Assembly: GCF_900313035.1 (NCBI RefSeq)
Contig: NZ_OMPS01000001.1
Location: forward strand, 62,001 to 126,000
From: Ruegeria sp. EL01
GTDB lineage: Bacteria > Pseudomonadota > Alphaproteobacteria > Rhodobacterales > Rhodobacteraceae
Length of the DNA stretch: 64,000 bases
Reading direction: 5' to 3'
Shown here in pieces: positions 1 to 12,297 of the stretch. A program made the position numbers and the translations under genes. The notes under the pieces are model-generated. The model ran no database searches. It had not been told where the DNA came from and worked only from the letters and a program-made list of their open reading frames with translations. Positions within the stretch are counted from its first letter, which is position 1; each line of letters starts with the position of its first letter.

Positions 1-665
1 TACTCAGGCAGATGCATCGAATGCAGGCGCTTTTCAAACTCTGCCGCATCGATATCCAGCGGCAGTTTCTGCAGGGCGGACAGCTCTTTCATCCGCCGTG
101 CCTTACCGCGCCAGGCTTCGGCGGCCGAGGCTACAATTTGATCGTTCAAATAGCTCTCACCGCCGGTTGCGATCCCGCCAATAACCTCTTGAAGCAGATG
201 AAACAGGTACAGATGCGTTCGCGCGAGTACGGAGCGTAAACCATCGTGTTTTAAGATCGGAAAGCGCAGTGCCTTGATAATGGAACCGTTGTCGACTTTG
301 GTATTGATGATATGCGCAGTTACGCCGTAGTTTTCAGCCCCTTCATAGAGCGCAAAATTGATGCATCCGCTGCCCGGGTATTCTGGCGGACCAGGGTGGA
401 AGTTTATCGCCGCAATGGCCGCCGCATCGATCAAGGCCTGATCCAAAATGAAGTAGCTGCGAAAACAAAATACGTAGTCTCCGCGCCAATCGCGCACCCA
501 ATCGGGCAAGGTTTGGCCTAGTCCCTGAGATCCCACGTAGCTGACATCAAAGCCCGCAAAGTTCAGAAACTGCAGCGCCTTTTGCGTCCCGTCACAGTTT
601 TCCCGACCAAAAAATAGTACCGTCGAACGGTCGCCCGGTTTCGCCGGATCAATGTCATTTGTCAT
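1..665 (-). CDS. Formyltransferase-domain protein (3' end outside window)
   Basis: Reading the minus strand from an ATG at 665 gives 221 codons without a stop; the gene runs off the left edge. Residues 88-94 read NFHPGPP, followed by a conserved YG.TAHII stretch (about 113-120) and VDNGSI (124-129). These are the Asn-His-Asp catalytic signatures of the folate-dependent formyltransferase fold (methionyl-tRNA formyltransferase, GART, sugar N-formyltransferases). The N-terminal 70 residues look like the Rossmann half of that fold. It is not a typical Fmt, whose active site sits further from the start, so the acceptor (nucleotide sugar, amino group or other) cannot be named. The start has only a weak ribosome binding site. 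It lies 140 nt behind icd on the same strand but after that gene's terminator. Confidence 0.75.
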   Translation of the reverse strand, partial: MTNDIDPAKPGDRSTVLFFGRENCDGTQKALQFLNFAGFDVSYVGSQGLGQTLPDWVRDWRGDYVFCFRSYFILDQALIDAAAIAAINFHPGPPEYPGSGCINFALYEGAENYGVTAHIINTKVDNGSIIKALRFPILKHDGLRSVLARTHLYLFHLLQEVIGGIATGGESYLNDQIVASAAEAWRGKARRMKELSALQKLPLDIDAAEFEKRLHSMHLPE

Positions 666-769
666 CAATATCACTCGTTCAAATCATCGGTGCCAGCGCT
701 CAGGTACCAAGCGCATTCAACAGATTATGGCACACAACTAACATGTGCTCTAGCGTTTCCATTGGAGGC

Positions 770-797
770 AAAAAAGGCCTGCGCCGTGACGCAGACC
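770..797 (-). terminator. Rho-independent terminator of icd
   Basis: On the minus strand an 8-bp stem (GGTCTGCG / CGCAGGCC, one G-T pair) with a 6-nt loop is followed directly by six T. It starts 8 nt after the icd stop codon and separates icd from the formyltransferase-like gene. Confidence 0.8.
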
Positions 798-805
798 CAA
801 AGAGC

Positions 806-3019
<2,214 letters not shown>

Positions 3020-3089
3020 ATTCTTTTACCTTTTTAGCCTTTCAGGGGCGTGCGATCCAAGAGTTTGTGCCACATTGCGCGGCGCGGGA

Positions 3090-3113
3090 GGGGCGCGTAG
3101 ATGGTACCGCCCC
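3090..3113. other. Inverted repeat in the icd upstream gap
   Basis: GGGGCG and CGCCCC enclose a 12-nt centre within the 281-bp gap 3020-3300, which holds no gene I can support. It lies about 70-95 nt upstream of the icd start, so it could be a leader hairpin or an operator. No family assignment is possible. Confidence 0.3.
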
Positions 3114-3300
3114 TGGGTGACTCTGTTTTGACAGGGCCTCCCTTAAATCACGTTTGCCTTGGAATCAATCGCAACTGGGCGCGCGTTTTGACACGGGTTG
3201 GGAAAATTCTGACTGTGGTGCTGAATTGATCATCTTCCGGCGAAAGTTTGCGTAGATAGTTTATCCGGCGGATTGACGATCCGGCTGCCTCCCATGCGCC

Positions 3301-4359
3301 CTACCGAAAACGCTGCCCTATCTCGGGATCAAACACCATCGCGCGTTCGGGTTGGACCGAAATACCTATACGCTCGCCGATTGCGCTGCGTTGGTCGTCG
3401 CGTTCCTCAATAATCAGCTTATCGCCATTCGGCGTTAGCAGATATGTATAAGACACGCCGCCGAGCGCTTCGGTCAGGTCCACCGTACAGGTGTCGGCCG
3501 AGCGGTCAATGTGGATATGTTCAGGTCGCATGCCCAGTGTCACTTTGTTCAGGCCGGCAGGCACGTCTGCCGAAATGGGCATCGGCTGGCTGAGCGCGGG
3601 GTGCGTCACTTGGCCATCGGCAAAGTCACATTCCAGAAAATTCATCGCCGGGGAACCGATGAAACCGGCCACAAACCGATTGTCTGGATCACGATAAAGA
3701 TCCATGGGCGCACCCACCTGTTCGATACGGCCATCGCGCAGCACAACGATCTTGTCGGCCATTGTCATCGCCTCGACCTGATCATGGGTCACATAGATCA
3801 TGGTCGCCCCTATTTCTTTATGCAAGCGCGCGATTTCAACGCGCATCTCGACCCGCAGTTCTGCGTCAAGGTTGGAAAGCGGCTCGTCGAACAGAAACAC
3901 TTCGGGCCCACGAACAATAGCCCGACCAATGGCGACGCGCTGCCGCTGTCCGCCCGATAGGGCTTTGGGCTTGCGCTTGAGATATTGATCCAGCTTCAGA
4001 ATGCCCGAAGCTTCCTGAACCTTCTGTTCGATCCGGGCTTTGTCCACGCCATTCATGCGCAGACCAAATCCCATGTTTTCTGCAACGGTCATGTGCGGAT
4101 AAAGCGCGTAGGTCTGAAAAACCATCGCCACCCCGCGTTTGGCAGGGTCGACATGGGTCACCTCGCGTGCGCCGATATGAATTTCCCCTTCCGAGGTGTC
4201 CTCGAGACCCGCAATCATCCTTAGAAGAGTGGACTTGCCGCAGCCCGAAGGGCCAACAAAGACGCAAAACTCTCCGTCTTCAATCTGCAGATCAATCCCG
4301 TGAATGACCTGCGTCTGGCCATAGCGCTTGATCGCGCCGTTCAGAGTTACTCCGGTCAT
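3301..4359 (-). CDS. Sugar ABC transporter ATP-binding protein (UgpC/MalK type)
   Basis: A 352-residue ATPase of the CUT1 family: Walker A GPSGCGKST (36-44), Q-loop FQTYALYP (81-88), signature LSGGQ (134-138), Walker B FLFDE (155-159), H-loop His192 and a C-terminal regulatory OB-type domain (about 235-352). An upstream in-frame start at 4413 is possible, but the ATG at 4359 overlaps the stop of the IclR gene as ATGA and begins exactly at the family's N-terminus, so I chose it. It is co-transcribed with the regulator and divergent from a binding protein and two permeases that have no ATPase of their own. It is therefore the likely energiser of that galactoside importer. Confidence 0.93.
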   Translation of the reverse strand: MTGVTLNGAIKRYGQTQVIHGIDLQIEDGEFCVFVGPSGCGKSTLLRMIAGLEDTSEGEIHIGAREVTHVDPAKRGVAMVFQTYALYPHMTVAENMGFGLRMNGVDKARIEQKVQEASGILKLDQYLKRKPKALSGGQRQRVAIGRAIVRGPEVFLFDEPLSNLDAELRVEMRVEIARLHKEIGATMIYVTHDQVEAMTMADKIVVLRDGRIEQVGAPMDLYRDPDNRFVAGFIGSPAMNFLECDFADGQVTHPALSQPMPISADVPAGLNKVTLGMRPEHIHIDRSADTCTVDLTEALGGVSYTYLLTPNGDKLIIEERDDQRSAIGERIGISVQPERAMVFDPEIGQRFR

Positions 4360-5162
4360 GTTACTCGCATCCTGTCGTTGCTTACGTTCTGGCGCGTGTC
4401 GGGGAACCGCCACGCCTGGGCTTCGGTTCCGATTTGGTCGGCCACATGGCGAACACGGGGAACCCAGGATTCTAATTGATTAAAATCCATCCGGTTTGTG
4501 GATCCGGTTACCGAGATTGCACCCAGTAGTCGGCCACCCGAGGTCAGAATTGGGCAGGCGATGCAGATAATGCCAGGTTCATGCTCTTCATCATCAATCG
4601 CGTAACCGCGTTGGCGGATCCGGTCGAGATCGGCCCGAAGCGCCTGTTCCGAAGTCAGGGTTTTTTCGGTGAACCGGTGATAGCTTTGCTGGGATACCGC
4701 TTTGTTCAGCGCATCATCGTCAAGATAGGCCATCATCGCCTTGCCGACGCCCGTGCAATAGGCCGGACCCACCTTGCCTGCTTGCGAAAACATCTCAACC
4801 GGCTTCGCCGCGTTACGTTTGTCGACATACAGAACCTGGCTGGAATCGAGCTGTGCCAGATGCACCGTTTCCCCGGTTTCCCGGCTAAGCGCATCCAGAA
4901 ATGGTCGTGCTATTGGCGCCAAAGAACTTTGTGTCCACGCCGCGTGTGCCAACCGGACCAGCCGCATCCCCGGCGCATACGTCTGACGGTCCGGATCGTA
5001 AGAGAGCATCCCTTGGTTGGTCAGCGACTGCAGGAACCGATACAGAGTCGCCTTTGGGAAAACACTGTTGTCCAGCAATTCAGCGAATCGGACCGGCCGC
5101 TCAAAAGCAGCCACCTGATCAAGCACATCACATGCTTTGCCTATTGTTCCGTCACCAGCCAC
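4356..5162 (-). CDS. IclR-family transcriptional regulator
   Basis: 268 residues with an N-terminal winged helix-turn-helix (about 8-65, KATLYRFLQSLTNQGML) and an IclR effector domain (about 80-250; GPAYCTGVGKAMMAYL and EPGIICIACPI are typical). It is the first gene of a two-gene operon with the UgpC-type ATPase, linked by an ATGA overlap. It faces the binding-protein gene at 5302 across a 139-bp region carrying two palindromes (5238-5257, 5260-5276). By position it probably controls the galactoside transporter and catabolic operon, with a sugar or sugar-acid intermediate as ligand. The ligand itself cannot be read from the sequence. Confidence 0.92.
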   Translation of the reverse strand: MAGDGTIGKACDVLDQVAAFERPVRFAELLDNSVFPKATLYRFLQSLTNQGMLSYDPDRQTYAPGMRLVRLAHAAWTQSSLAPIARPFLDALSRETGETVHLAQLDSSQVLYVDKRNAAKPVEMFSQAGKVGPAYCTGVGKAMMAYLDDDALNKAVSQQSYHRFTEKTLTSEQALRADLDRIRQRGYAIDDEEHEPGIICIACPILTSGGRLLGAISVTGSTNRMDFNQLESWVPRVRHVADQIGTEAQAWRFPDTRQNVSNDRMRVT

Positions 5163-5210
5163 GGGCGCCCTATCTCCTCCACTTACCCGCGGGCCATCGG
5201 CACGAGGGTC

Positions 5211-5240
5211 TTGACAAGACTAACCGATTTGATGTGTAGT
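5211..5240 (+). promoter_or_regulatory. Candidate promoter of the galactoside operon
   Basis: A perfect -35 hexamer TTGACA (5211-5216) is followed after 18 nt by TGTAGT (5235-5240), which matches four of six -10 positions. The two palindromes overlap and follow the -10, a layout that fits repression. Confidence 0.5.
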
Positions 5241-5276
5241 TTTCAATATATAAAACTAAGTTCCACTATATGGAAC
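5238..5276. promoter_or_regulatory. Tandem palindromic operator, probably for IclR
   Basis: GTTCCACTATATGGAAC (5260-5276) is a perfect 6-bp-arm palindrome with a 5-nt centre. Just upstream, AGTTTT and AAAACT (5238-5243, 5252-5257) form a second inverted repeat of similar size and AT-rich centre. Both lie between the IclR gene and the binding-protein gene, 25-64 nt before the ATG at 5302. Confidence 0.65.
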
Positions 5277-5301
5277 ATGATGGAAGCTAAGGGAGGAAAC
5301 C

Positions 5302-6561
5302 ATGCATTCCATTTTCAAGCGCACGGCCGCGGCGTTGGCGACCAGTGTGGCAATTGCCGCTCCGGCATCAGCTGAACTGACCGGTGAGCTGCGAATCTTC
5401 CTCGACACATCGAACCCCGCGCCGCGCGCGACGATGGAAGCGATGATCGGGCGATTCGCGGAACAGCACCCGGGATTGGAAATCGAAACGACGGTGATTG
5501 ATCGTGAGGCGTATAAGACCCAGATCCGCAACTTCCTGACGGCGGACACGCCGGACGTTGCCACCTGGTACGCGGCGAACCGGATGAAGCCTTATGTTGA
5601 CGCCGGCCTGTTTGAGGACGTGTCGGACCTGTGGGCCGAGCCTGCGATTGCCGACAATCTGGCGTCGACCAAAGGCGCGATGACCATCGACGGCAAACAG
5701 TGGGGCGTACCTTATACATACTACCAGTGGGGCGTTTACTATCGCAAAGACATCTTTGACGAGCTGGGTCTGAGCGAGCCGACAACTTGGGAAGAAGAAC
5801 TGGCCAACTGCCAGAAAATCGTCGACTCGGGTCGCGCTTGTTACACCATCGGCACCAAGTTCCTATGGACTGCCGGTGGCTGGTTTGACTACCTGAACAT
5901 GCGTACCAACGGGTTCGACTTCCACCAGCAACTGGCCAATGGCGAAATCAGCTGGGAAGATGATCGGGTCAAGCAGACCTTTGCCAACTGGAAACAGTTG
6001 ATCGATATGGGTGCGTTCATTGACAACCACCAGACCTATAGCTGGCAGGAGGCCCTGCCCTTCATGGTCAAAGGTGATGCGACAGCATACCTGATGGGCA
6101 ACTTTGCAGTGGCACCGCTGCGCGACGCTGGTCTGACCGATGATCAACTGGACTTCTACCAGTTTGTTGCCATCAACCCGGATGTCGAATTGGCAGAAGA
6201 CGCGCCAACCGATACGTTCCACATTCCGGCCAACGCGGCCAACAAAGAAGCCGCGCGCGAGTTCCTGCGCTTTGCCGTATCTCCTGACGAACAGACCGAG
6301 ATCAACAACGGCGCAAACCTTGGCCAGCTTCCGGTCAACGCGCAATCGTCAGTTGATCAGGACAAGTTCCTGCAGCAAGGTTTCGAGATGCTGTCGGCGA
6401 ACAGCCCTGGTGGCGTGGCCCAGTTTTGGGACCGCGATGCACCGGCTGAAATGGCCAAAGCGTCAATGGAAGGTTTCCAGGAATTCATGGTCAAACCTGA
6501 CAACGCAGACAAGATCCTGGCCAAGCTGGAACGCGCACGCCAGCGTATCTACGACAACTAA
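5302..6561 (+). CDS. Extracellular sugar-binding protein of a CUT1 ABC importer
   Basis: 419 residues with a Sec signal peptide (basic start, hydrophobic AAALATSVAIAAPASA, cleavage near residue 24) and a family-1 solute-binding fold (ELRIFLDTSNP, then GVPYTYYQWGVYYRKDIFDELG). It should capture an oligosaccharide or glycoside in the periplasm for the two permeases downstream. The following genes encode a GH4 alpha-galactosidase and a full galactose oxidation route, so an alpha-galactoside such as melibiose or galactosylglycerol is the best guess. It has a good ribosome binding site (AAGGGAGG) and is followed at 9 nt by a strong hairpin that probably raises its expression above that of the permeases. 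Confidence 0.93.
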   Translation: MHSIFKRTAAALATSVAIAAPASAELTGELRIFLDTSNPAPRATMEAMIGRFAEQHPGLEIETTVIDREAYKTQIRNFLTADTPDVATWYAANRMKPYVDAGLFEDVSDLWAEPAIADNLASTKGAMTIDGKQWGVPYTYYQWGVYYRKDIFDELGLSEPTTWEEELANCQKIVDSGRACYTIGTKFLWTAGGWFDYLNMRTNGFDFHQQLANGEISWEDDRVKQTFANWKQLIDMGAFIDNHQTYSWQEALPFMVKGDATAYLMGNFAVAPLRDAGLTDDQLDFYQFVAINPDVELAEDAPTDTFHIPANAANKEAAREFLRFAVSPDEQTEINNGANLGQLPVNAQSSVDQDKFLQQGFEMLSANSPGGVAQFWDRDAPAEMAKASMEGFQEFMVKPDNADKILAKLERARQRIYDN

Positions 6562-6570
6562 GAATGTGGA

Positions 6571-6594
6571 TAGGCCGGGCTGAAGCCCGGCCTA
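6571..6594 (+). other. Intercistronic hairpin after the binding-protein gene
   Basis: TAGGCCGGGC and GCCCGGCCTA form a perfect 10-bp GC-rich stem around a TGAA loop, 9 nt after the stop codon. It has no T run, so it is more likely an mRNA-stabilising or partial-termination element than a full terminator. Confidence 0.75.
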
Positions 6595-6651
6595 CGCCGA
6601 CACCAGATTTAGAGTGGGTTTCAGCCCGCCACCATAATCGGGAAAATCGCC

Positions 6652-7578
6652 ATGACCACTGCAGCCGACGTCCCTGAACAAGAAAGCTGGTTCCACAGGA
6701 ATCAACAGCGTATTGCGCCCTGGCTTTTTTTGGCCCCGGGCCTGCTGTTCTTTATGGTCTATGTGATCATTCCGGTTTTCCAGTCATTCAACCTGTCACT
6801 GTATGAATGGGACGGGCTTGGGGCTGCAGAATATGTGGGTTTTCGCAACTATGAAGACCTGTATTGGGAATTGTCTGATCGGGATGCCTTCTACATCTCG
6901 CTCAAAAACAACCTGATCTGGCTTCTATTGTATCTTCTGGCGATTCCCGCGGGGCTGTTCATCGCACTGTTCCTCAACCAAACGGTCTGGGGCATTCGCC
7001 TTTATAAATCGCTGTTTTTCTTTCCCTTCGTCATCTCTCAGGTGGTGGTCGGCCTTGTTTTCACATGGTTCTACGACCCGACATTCGGCCTGCTGAACGA
7101 ATTCCTTGGCATGTTTGGCATGGGTCCGTTGAACGTTCTGGGCGACGAGCGGTTCGTGACGTATGGCATCATCTTTGCGGGCCTCTGGCCGCAGACGGCC
7201 TATTGCATGATCCTTTACCTAACCGGCTTGAACGCTGTGGACCCGGAACAGATCGAAGCCGGACGTCTGGATGGTGCAAAAGGCGCAAAGATGTTATGGC
7301 ACATCATCCTGCCGCAGCTGCGCCCTGCCACATTCATAGCCTTTGTTGTAACCATCATCGGCGCCCTGCGATCCTTCGACCTGATTTCGATCATGACTCA
7401 GGGCGGACCATTCGGATCATCCCGCGTTCTGGCCTATTACATGTTCGAGGTCGCGCTTTCTGAATATGGATTCCGAATGGGATACGGTGCCGCCATCGCG
7501 GTGATCCTGTTCCTCATCATGTTGTGCTTCATCGCCTATTTCCTCTGGTCGATGTACCGCGAAGAAAAGGGGTACTGA
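6652..7578 (+). CDS. Sugar ABC transporter permease (MalF/UgpA type)
   Basis: 308 residues with about six membrane segments (first at about 25-50, WLFLAPGLLFFMVYVIIPVF) and the CUT1 EAA loop EQIEAGRLDGAKGAKMLWHI before ILPQLRP. It pairs with the MalG-type permease whose gene starts one base after its stop. Together with the binding protein at 5302 and the divergent ATPase at 3301 it forms a complete importer in the inner membrane. Confidence 0.93.
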   Translation: MTTAADVPEQESWFHRNQQRIAPWLFLAPGLLFFMVYVIIPVFQSFNLSLYEWDGLGAAEYVGFRNYEDLYWELSDRDAFYISLKNNLIWLLLYLLAIPAGLFIALFLNQTVWGIRLYKSLFFFPFVISQVVVGLVFTWFYDPTFGLLNEFLGMFGMGPLNVLGDERFVTYGIIFAGLWPQTAYCMILYLTGLNAVDPEQIEAGRLDGAKGAKMLWHIILPQLRPATFIAFVVTIIGALRSFDLISIMTQGGPFGSSRVLAYYMFEVALSEYGFRMGYGAAIAVILFLIMLCFIAYFLWSMYREEKGY

Positions 7579-7579
7579 G

Positions 7580-8428
7580 ATGTTTCCGAAACCTATCGAA
7601 AAGCAACCCCGCGCGACGCAGATCACCTATCAAGCGATGTTACCATTGGCCTTGTTGCTCTGGCTTGGTCCCCTTTTGGCGGTCGCGCTGTTCTCGGTCA
7701 AACCCGAGGCTGATTTCACCAACGCCAACTACTGGGGCATGCCGTCCAGCTTTGAAGGCGCGTTCAACTACGGCCAGGTGTTCTTCAACTCAGACATGCC
7801 GCGTTACTTGATGAATTCGTTCCTGATCACGGTCCCCACAGTCATCGGATGCGTCGCACTCAGCAGTATGACCGGATTTGCATTGGGCATTTACAAATTC
7901 AAATCGAACCTTTGGATCTTTTTCATGTTTGTGGCCGGTAACTTTGTGCCCTTCCAGATCCTGATGGTGCCCGTGCGCGATCTGACGCTGGAGCTGGGCC
8001 TTTACAATACCAAAACCGGGTTGGTCCTGTTTCACATCGCGTTCCAAACAGGGTTCTGCACGCTGTTCATGCGCAACTTCATCCGCGCGCTTCCGTTTGA
8101 ACTGATCGAAGCCACCCGGGTCGAAGGCATCAGCGAATGGCGTATCTTCTGGTACGTGGTCTTGCCGCTGATGAAGCCCGCCATTGCCGCACTTAGCGTC
8201 TTGATCTTCACTTTCATCTGGAACGATTATTTCTGGGCCGTTGTTCTGACCCAGGGCGCCGAAAGCCAGCCAGTGACGGCAGGAATTACCAGTTTTAACG
8301 CACAATTCAGGGCCGCTTACCAATTAATGAGTGCCGGTTCCATCGTTGCGGCATTGCCGCCGGTGGCCATGTTCTTCCTGATGCAGAAACATTTCATCGC
8401 GGGTTTGACCCTCGGTGCCGTAAAATAG
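7580..8428 (+). CDS. Sugar ABC transporter permease (MalG/UgpE type)
   Basis: 282 residues with six predicted membrane segments, the first at about residues 18-40, and the EAA motif FELIEATRVEGISEWRIFW followed by VVLPLMKPAI. This is the second membrane subunit of the CUT1 importer. It is separated from the first permease by one base and from the GH4 gene by 21 bases, so uptake and intracellular cleavage are on one transcript. Confidence 0.93.
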   Translation: MFPKPIEKQPRATQITYQAMLPLALLLWLGPLLAVALFSVKPEADFTNANYWGMPSSFEGAFNYGQVFFNSDMPRYLMNSFLITVPTVIGCVALSSMTGFALGIYKFKSNLWIFFMFVAGNFVPFQILMVPVRDLTLELGLYNTKTGLVLFHIAFQTGFCTLFMRNFIRALPFELIEATRVEGISEWRIFWYVVLPLMKPAIAALSVLIFTFIWNDYFWAVVLTQGAESQPVTAGITSFNAQFRAAYQLMSAGSIVAALPPVAMFFLMQKHFIAGLTLGAVK

Positions 8429-8449
8429 CTTCGAACCGGAGTTCGCTAC

Positions 8450-9790
8450 ATGACCAGAATCACCTTTGTTGGTGCGGGTTCCACGATTTTCATGCAAAAT
8501 ATCGCGGGCGATGCACTGCTGACCCCTGCGTTGGCCGATAGTCATTTCGCGTTGATGGATATTGATCCGGTGCGATTGGCCGAAAGCGAGACTGTTACAC
8601 GGGCCATGATCCGTTCGGTCGGAACAGACGCAACCGTCTCTACCCATACCGATCGTCGCGCCGCGCTCGACGGGGCAGATTTCGTGATCACCGCTTTCCA
8701 GATTGGCGGCTATAAACCGTGCACAGTGACCGATTTCGAAATCCCGAAGCAATACGGCCTGCGTCAGACCATCGCCGATACCCTTGGCGTTGGCGGTATC
8801 ATGCGGGGCCTGCGTACAGTGCCGGTTCTGTGGGACGTCGCTCAGGATATGATGCAACTCTGCCCAAACGCCACGCTGCTGCAATATGTTAACCCGATGG
8901 CAATCAACACATGGGCGCTGGCCGAGCGGTTCCCGGACCTGAAACAGGTCGGCCTGTGCCATTCGGTTCAAAACACGGTTGAAGAACTGGCCCACGATCT
9001 GGACCTACCCAAAGACGAGTTTCGCTACAAAGTCGCAGGCATCAATCACGTCGCCTTCTTCCTGCGGCTTGAGCATGACGACCGCGATCTCTACCCGGCT
9101 TTGCGCCAGGGTTATCAAAGTGGTCGCTTGCCCAAGCCGCCCCTGTTGATGCCGCGCTGCCCCAACAAAGTCCGGTATGAGGTGATGGACCATTTGGGCT
9201 ATTTCTGCACCGAAAGCTCCGAGCATTTTGCGGAATACGTTCCGTGGTTCATAAAGGATGGTCGCGACGACCTGATCGAACATTTCAGCATCCCGCTGGA
9301 TGAATATCCGACCCGTTGCGTCGAGCAGGTCGCCAGCTGGAAAAAACAGGCCAAGACACTGACCGACGGCCGCGACATCAAGGTGACCCGCAGCCACGAG
9401 TTCGCCGCCGACCTTATGAATGCAATCGTCACGGATACGCCCTACACGGCCTATGGCAACCTGCCCAATACCGGCCAGATCCCGCAATTGCCCTTGGGTG
9501 CAGCGGTTGAGACCCCTTGCCTGGTAGATGCAAACGGTGTCCAACCCTCGGTCGTGGCGGACATACCGCCTCAGCTGATTGCGCTGATGCGCACGCAGAT
9601 CAATGTGCAAGAGCTGACGGTACGGGCCTTGGTTGAGCAGAACCCCGAACACATCTATCACGCGGCCATGATGGACCCCCATACCGCCGCCGAGCTGGAT
9701 CTGCGCCAAATCCGAAATCTGGTAACTGAATTGCTAGCAGCGCACGCAGATTGGCTGCCGGACTGGTGCAAACCCGCCAAGGCGGCCTAA
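8450..9790 (+). CDS. GH4 glycosidase, probable alpha-galactosidase
   Basis: 446 residues of glycoside hydrolase family 4, which uses NAD and a divalent metal in a redox-assisted elimination mechanism. Visible features are the N-terminal NAD-binding GAGST (8-12), the metal-ligand Cys170-His171-Ser172 and Asn199-His200 (GINHVAFF). The CHS form of the motif is what I know from MelA-type alpha-galactosidases, whereas alpha-glucosidases of the family usually carry a different residue after the His. No signal peptide, so it acts in the cytoplasm on imported substrate. Its product galactose would feed the enzymes encoded downstream. Alpha-galacturonidase is the main alternative. Confidence 0.85.
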   Translation: MTRITFVGAGSTIFMQNIAGDALLTPALADSHFALMDIDPVRLAESETVTRAMIRSVGTDATVSTHTDRRAALDGADFVITAFQIGGYKPCTVTDFEIPKQYGLRQTIADTLGVGGIMRGLRTVPVLWDVAQDMMQLCPNATLLQYVNPMAINTWALAERFPDLKQVGLCHSVQNTVEELAHDLDLPKDEFRYKVAGINHVAFFLRLEHDDRDLYPALRQGYQSGRLPKPPLLMPRCPNKVRYEVMDHLGYFCTESSEHFAEYVPWFIKDGRDDLIEHFSIPLDEYPTRCVEQVASWKKQAKTLTDGRDIKVTRSHEFAADLMNAIVTDTPYTAYGNLPNTGQIPQLPLGAAVETPCLVDANGVQPSVVADIPPQLIALMRTQINVQELTVRALVEQNPEHIYHAAMMDPHTAAELDLRQIRNLVTELLAAHADWLPDWCKPAKAA

Positions 9791-9816
9791 CCGCAAACTC
9801 ACAAGGCTGAAAGACA

Positions 9817-11525
<1,709 letters not shown>

Positions 11526-11526
<1 letters not shown>

Positions 11527-12293
11527 TGGATCAACCAATCACATTCCACGATCTCAATGGTGCATCCATTTACATCACCGGAGGCGGGTCCGGTGTTGGC
11601 GCTGCGTTGACGGATGGGTTCCTTGCGCAGGGTGCAAACGTTGCCTTTATTGGGCGCTCGGATGCCAGGTCCTTTGTTGATGAAATGCGCGACAAGCACG
11701 GCCGGGCGCCCTTGTTCATGCAAGGTGACATGACGGATACCGAGTTGCTGCACGCCACGATGACCAAGGCCGCCGAGGCGCATGGGCCGCTGAATGTTCT
11801 GGTGAACAACGCGGCCAATGACAAACGCCACTCGCTTGAGGAAACCACGCCCGAGTTTTGGGACTGGATGATCGAGGTCAATCTCAAGGCCTACTACTTC
11901 GCCTGTCAGGAAGCGGCGCGTCAGATGCAGGACAAGGGTGGATCGATCATCAATTTCAGCTCGATCAGCTACATGATGGGCAACTCTGGCTATCCGATCT
12001 ACACAACCTCGAACGCCGGGATCACCGGCATGACCCGATCGTTGGCGCGTGAATTAGGTCCACAGAAAATCCGCGTGAATGCCTTGGCACCCGGATGGGT
12101 GTTGACGCAGAAACAATTGGATATGTGGGCCACGCCCAAGGATCTGGCGGCACACTTGGATCGTCAATGCTTGAAAGAGCACCTAACGCCCGAGGACATG
12201 ATTGCCCCTACCTTGTTTTTGGCCTCCGAGGCAAGCCGCGCGATGACAGGTCAATGCATGGCTGTTGACGGCGGTGTGGTGGTGTCAGGGTGA
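11526..12293 (+). CDS. SDR oxidoreductase, probable galactose 1-dehydrogenase (Lys replaced)
   Basis: 255 residues of the classical short-chain dehydrogenase fold: TGGGSGVG (18-25) for NAD(P) binding, NNAAN (94-98), catalytic Ser146 and Tyr159. The position of the catalytic lysine is Asn163 (YTTSN instead of YxxxK); the codon is aac, so this is not a one-base ambiguity in the frame. The overall sequence, including VLTQKQLDMW and QCLKEHL near the C-terminus, resembles rhizobial D-galactose dehydrogenase. In this operon the step galactose to galactono-lactone has no other candidate. Whether the enzyme is active without the lysine is open. Confidence 0.75.
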
Positions 12294-12297
12294 AGTC

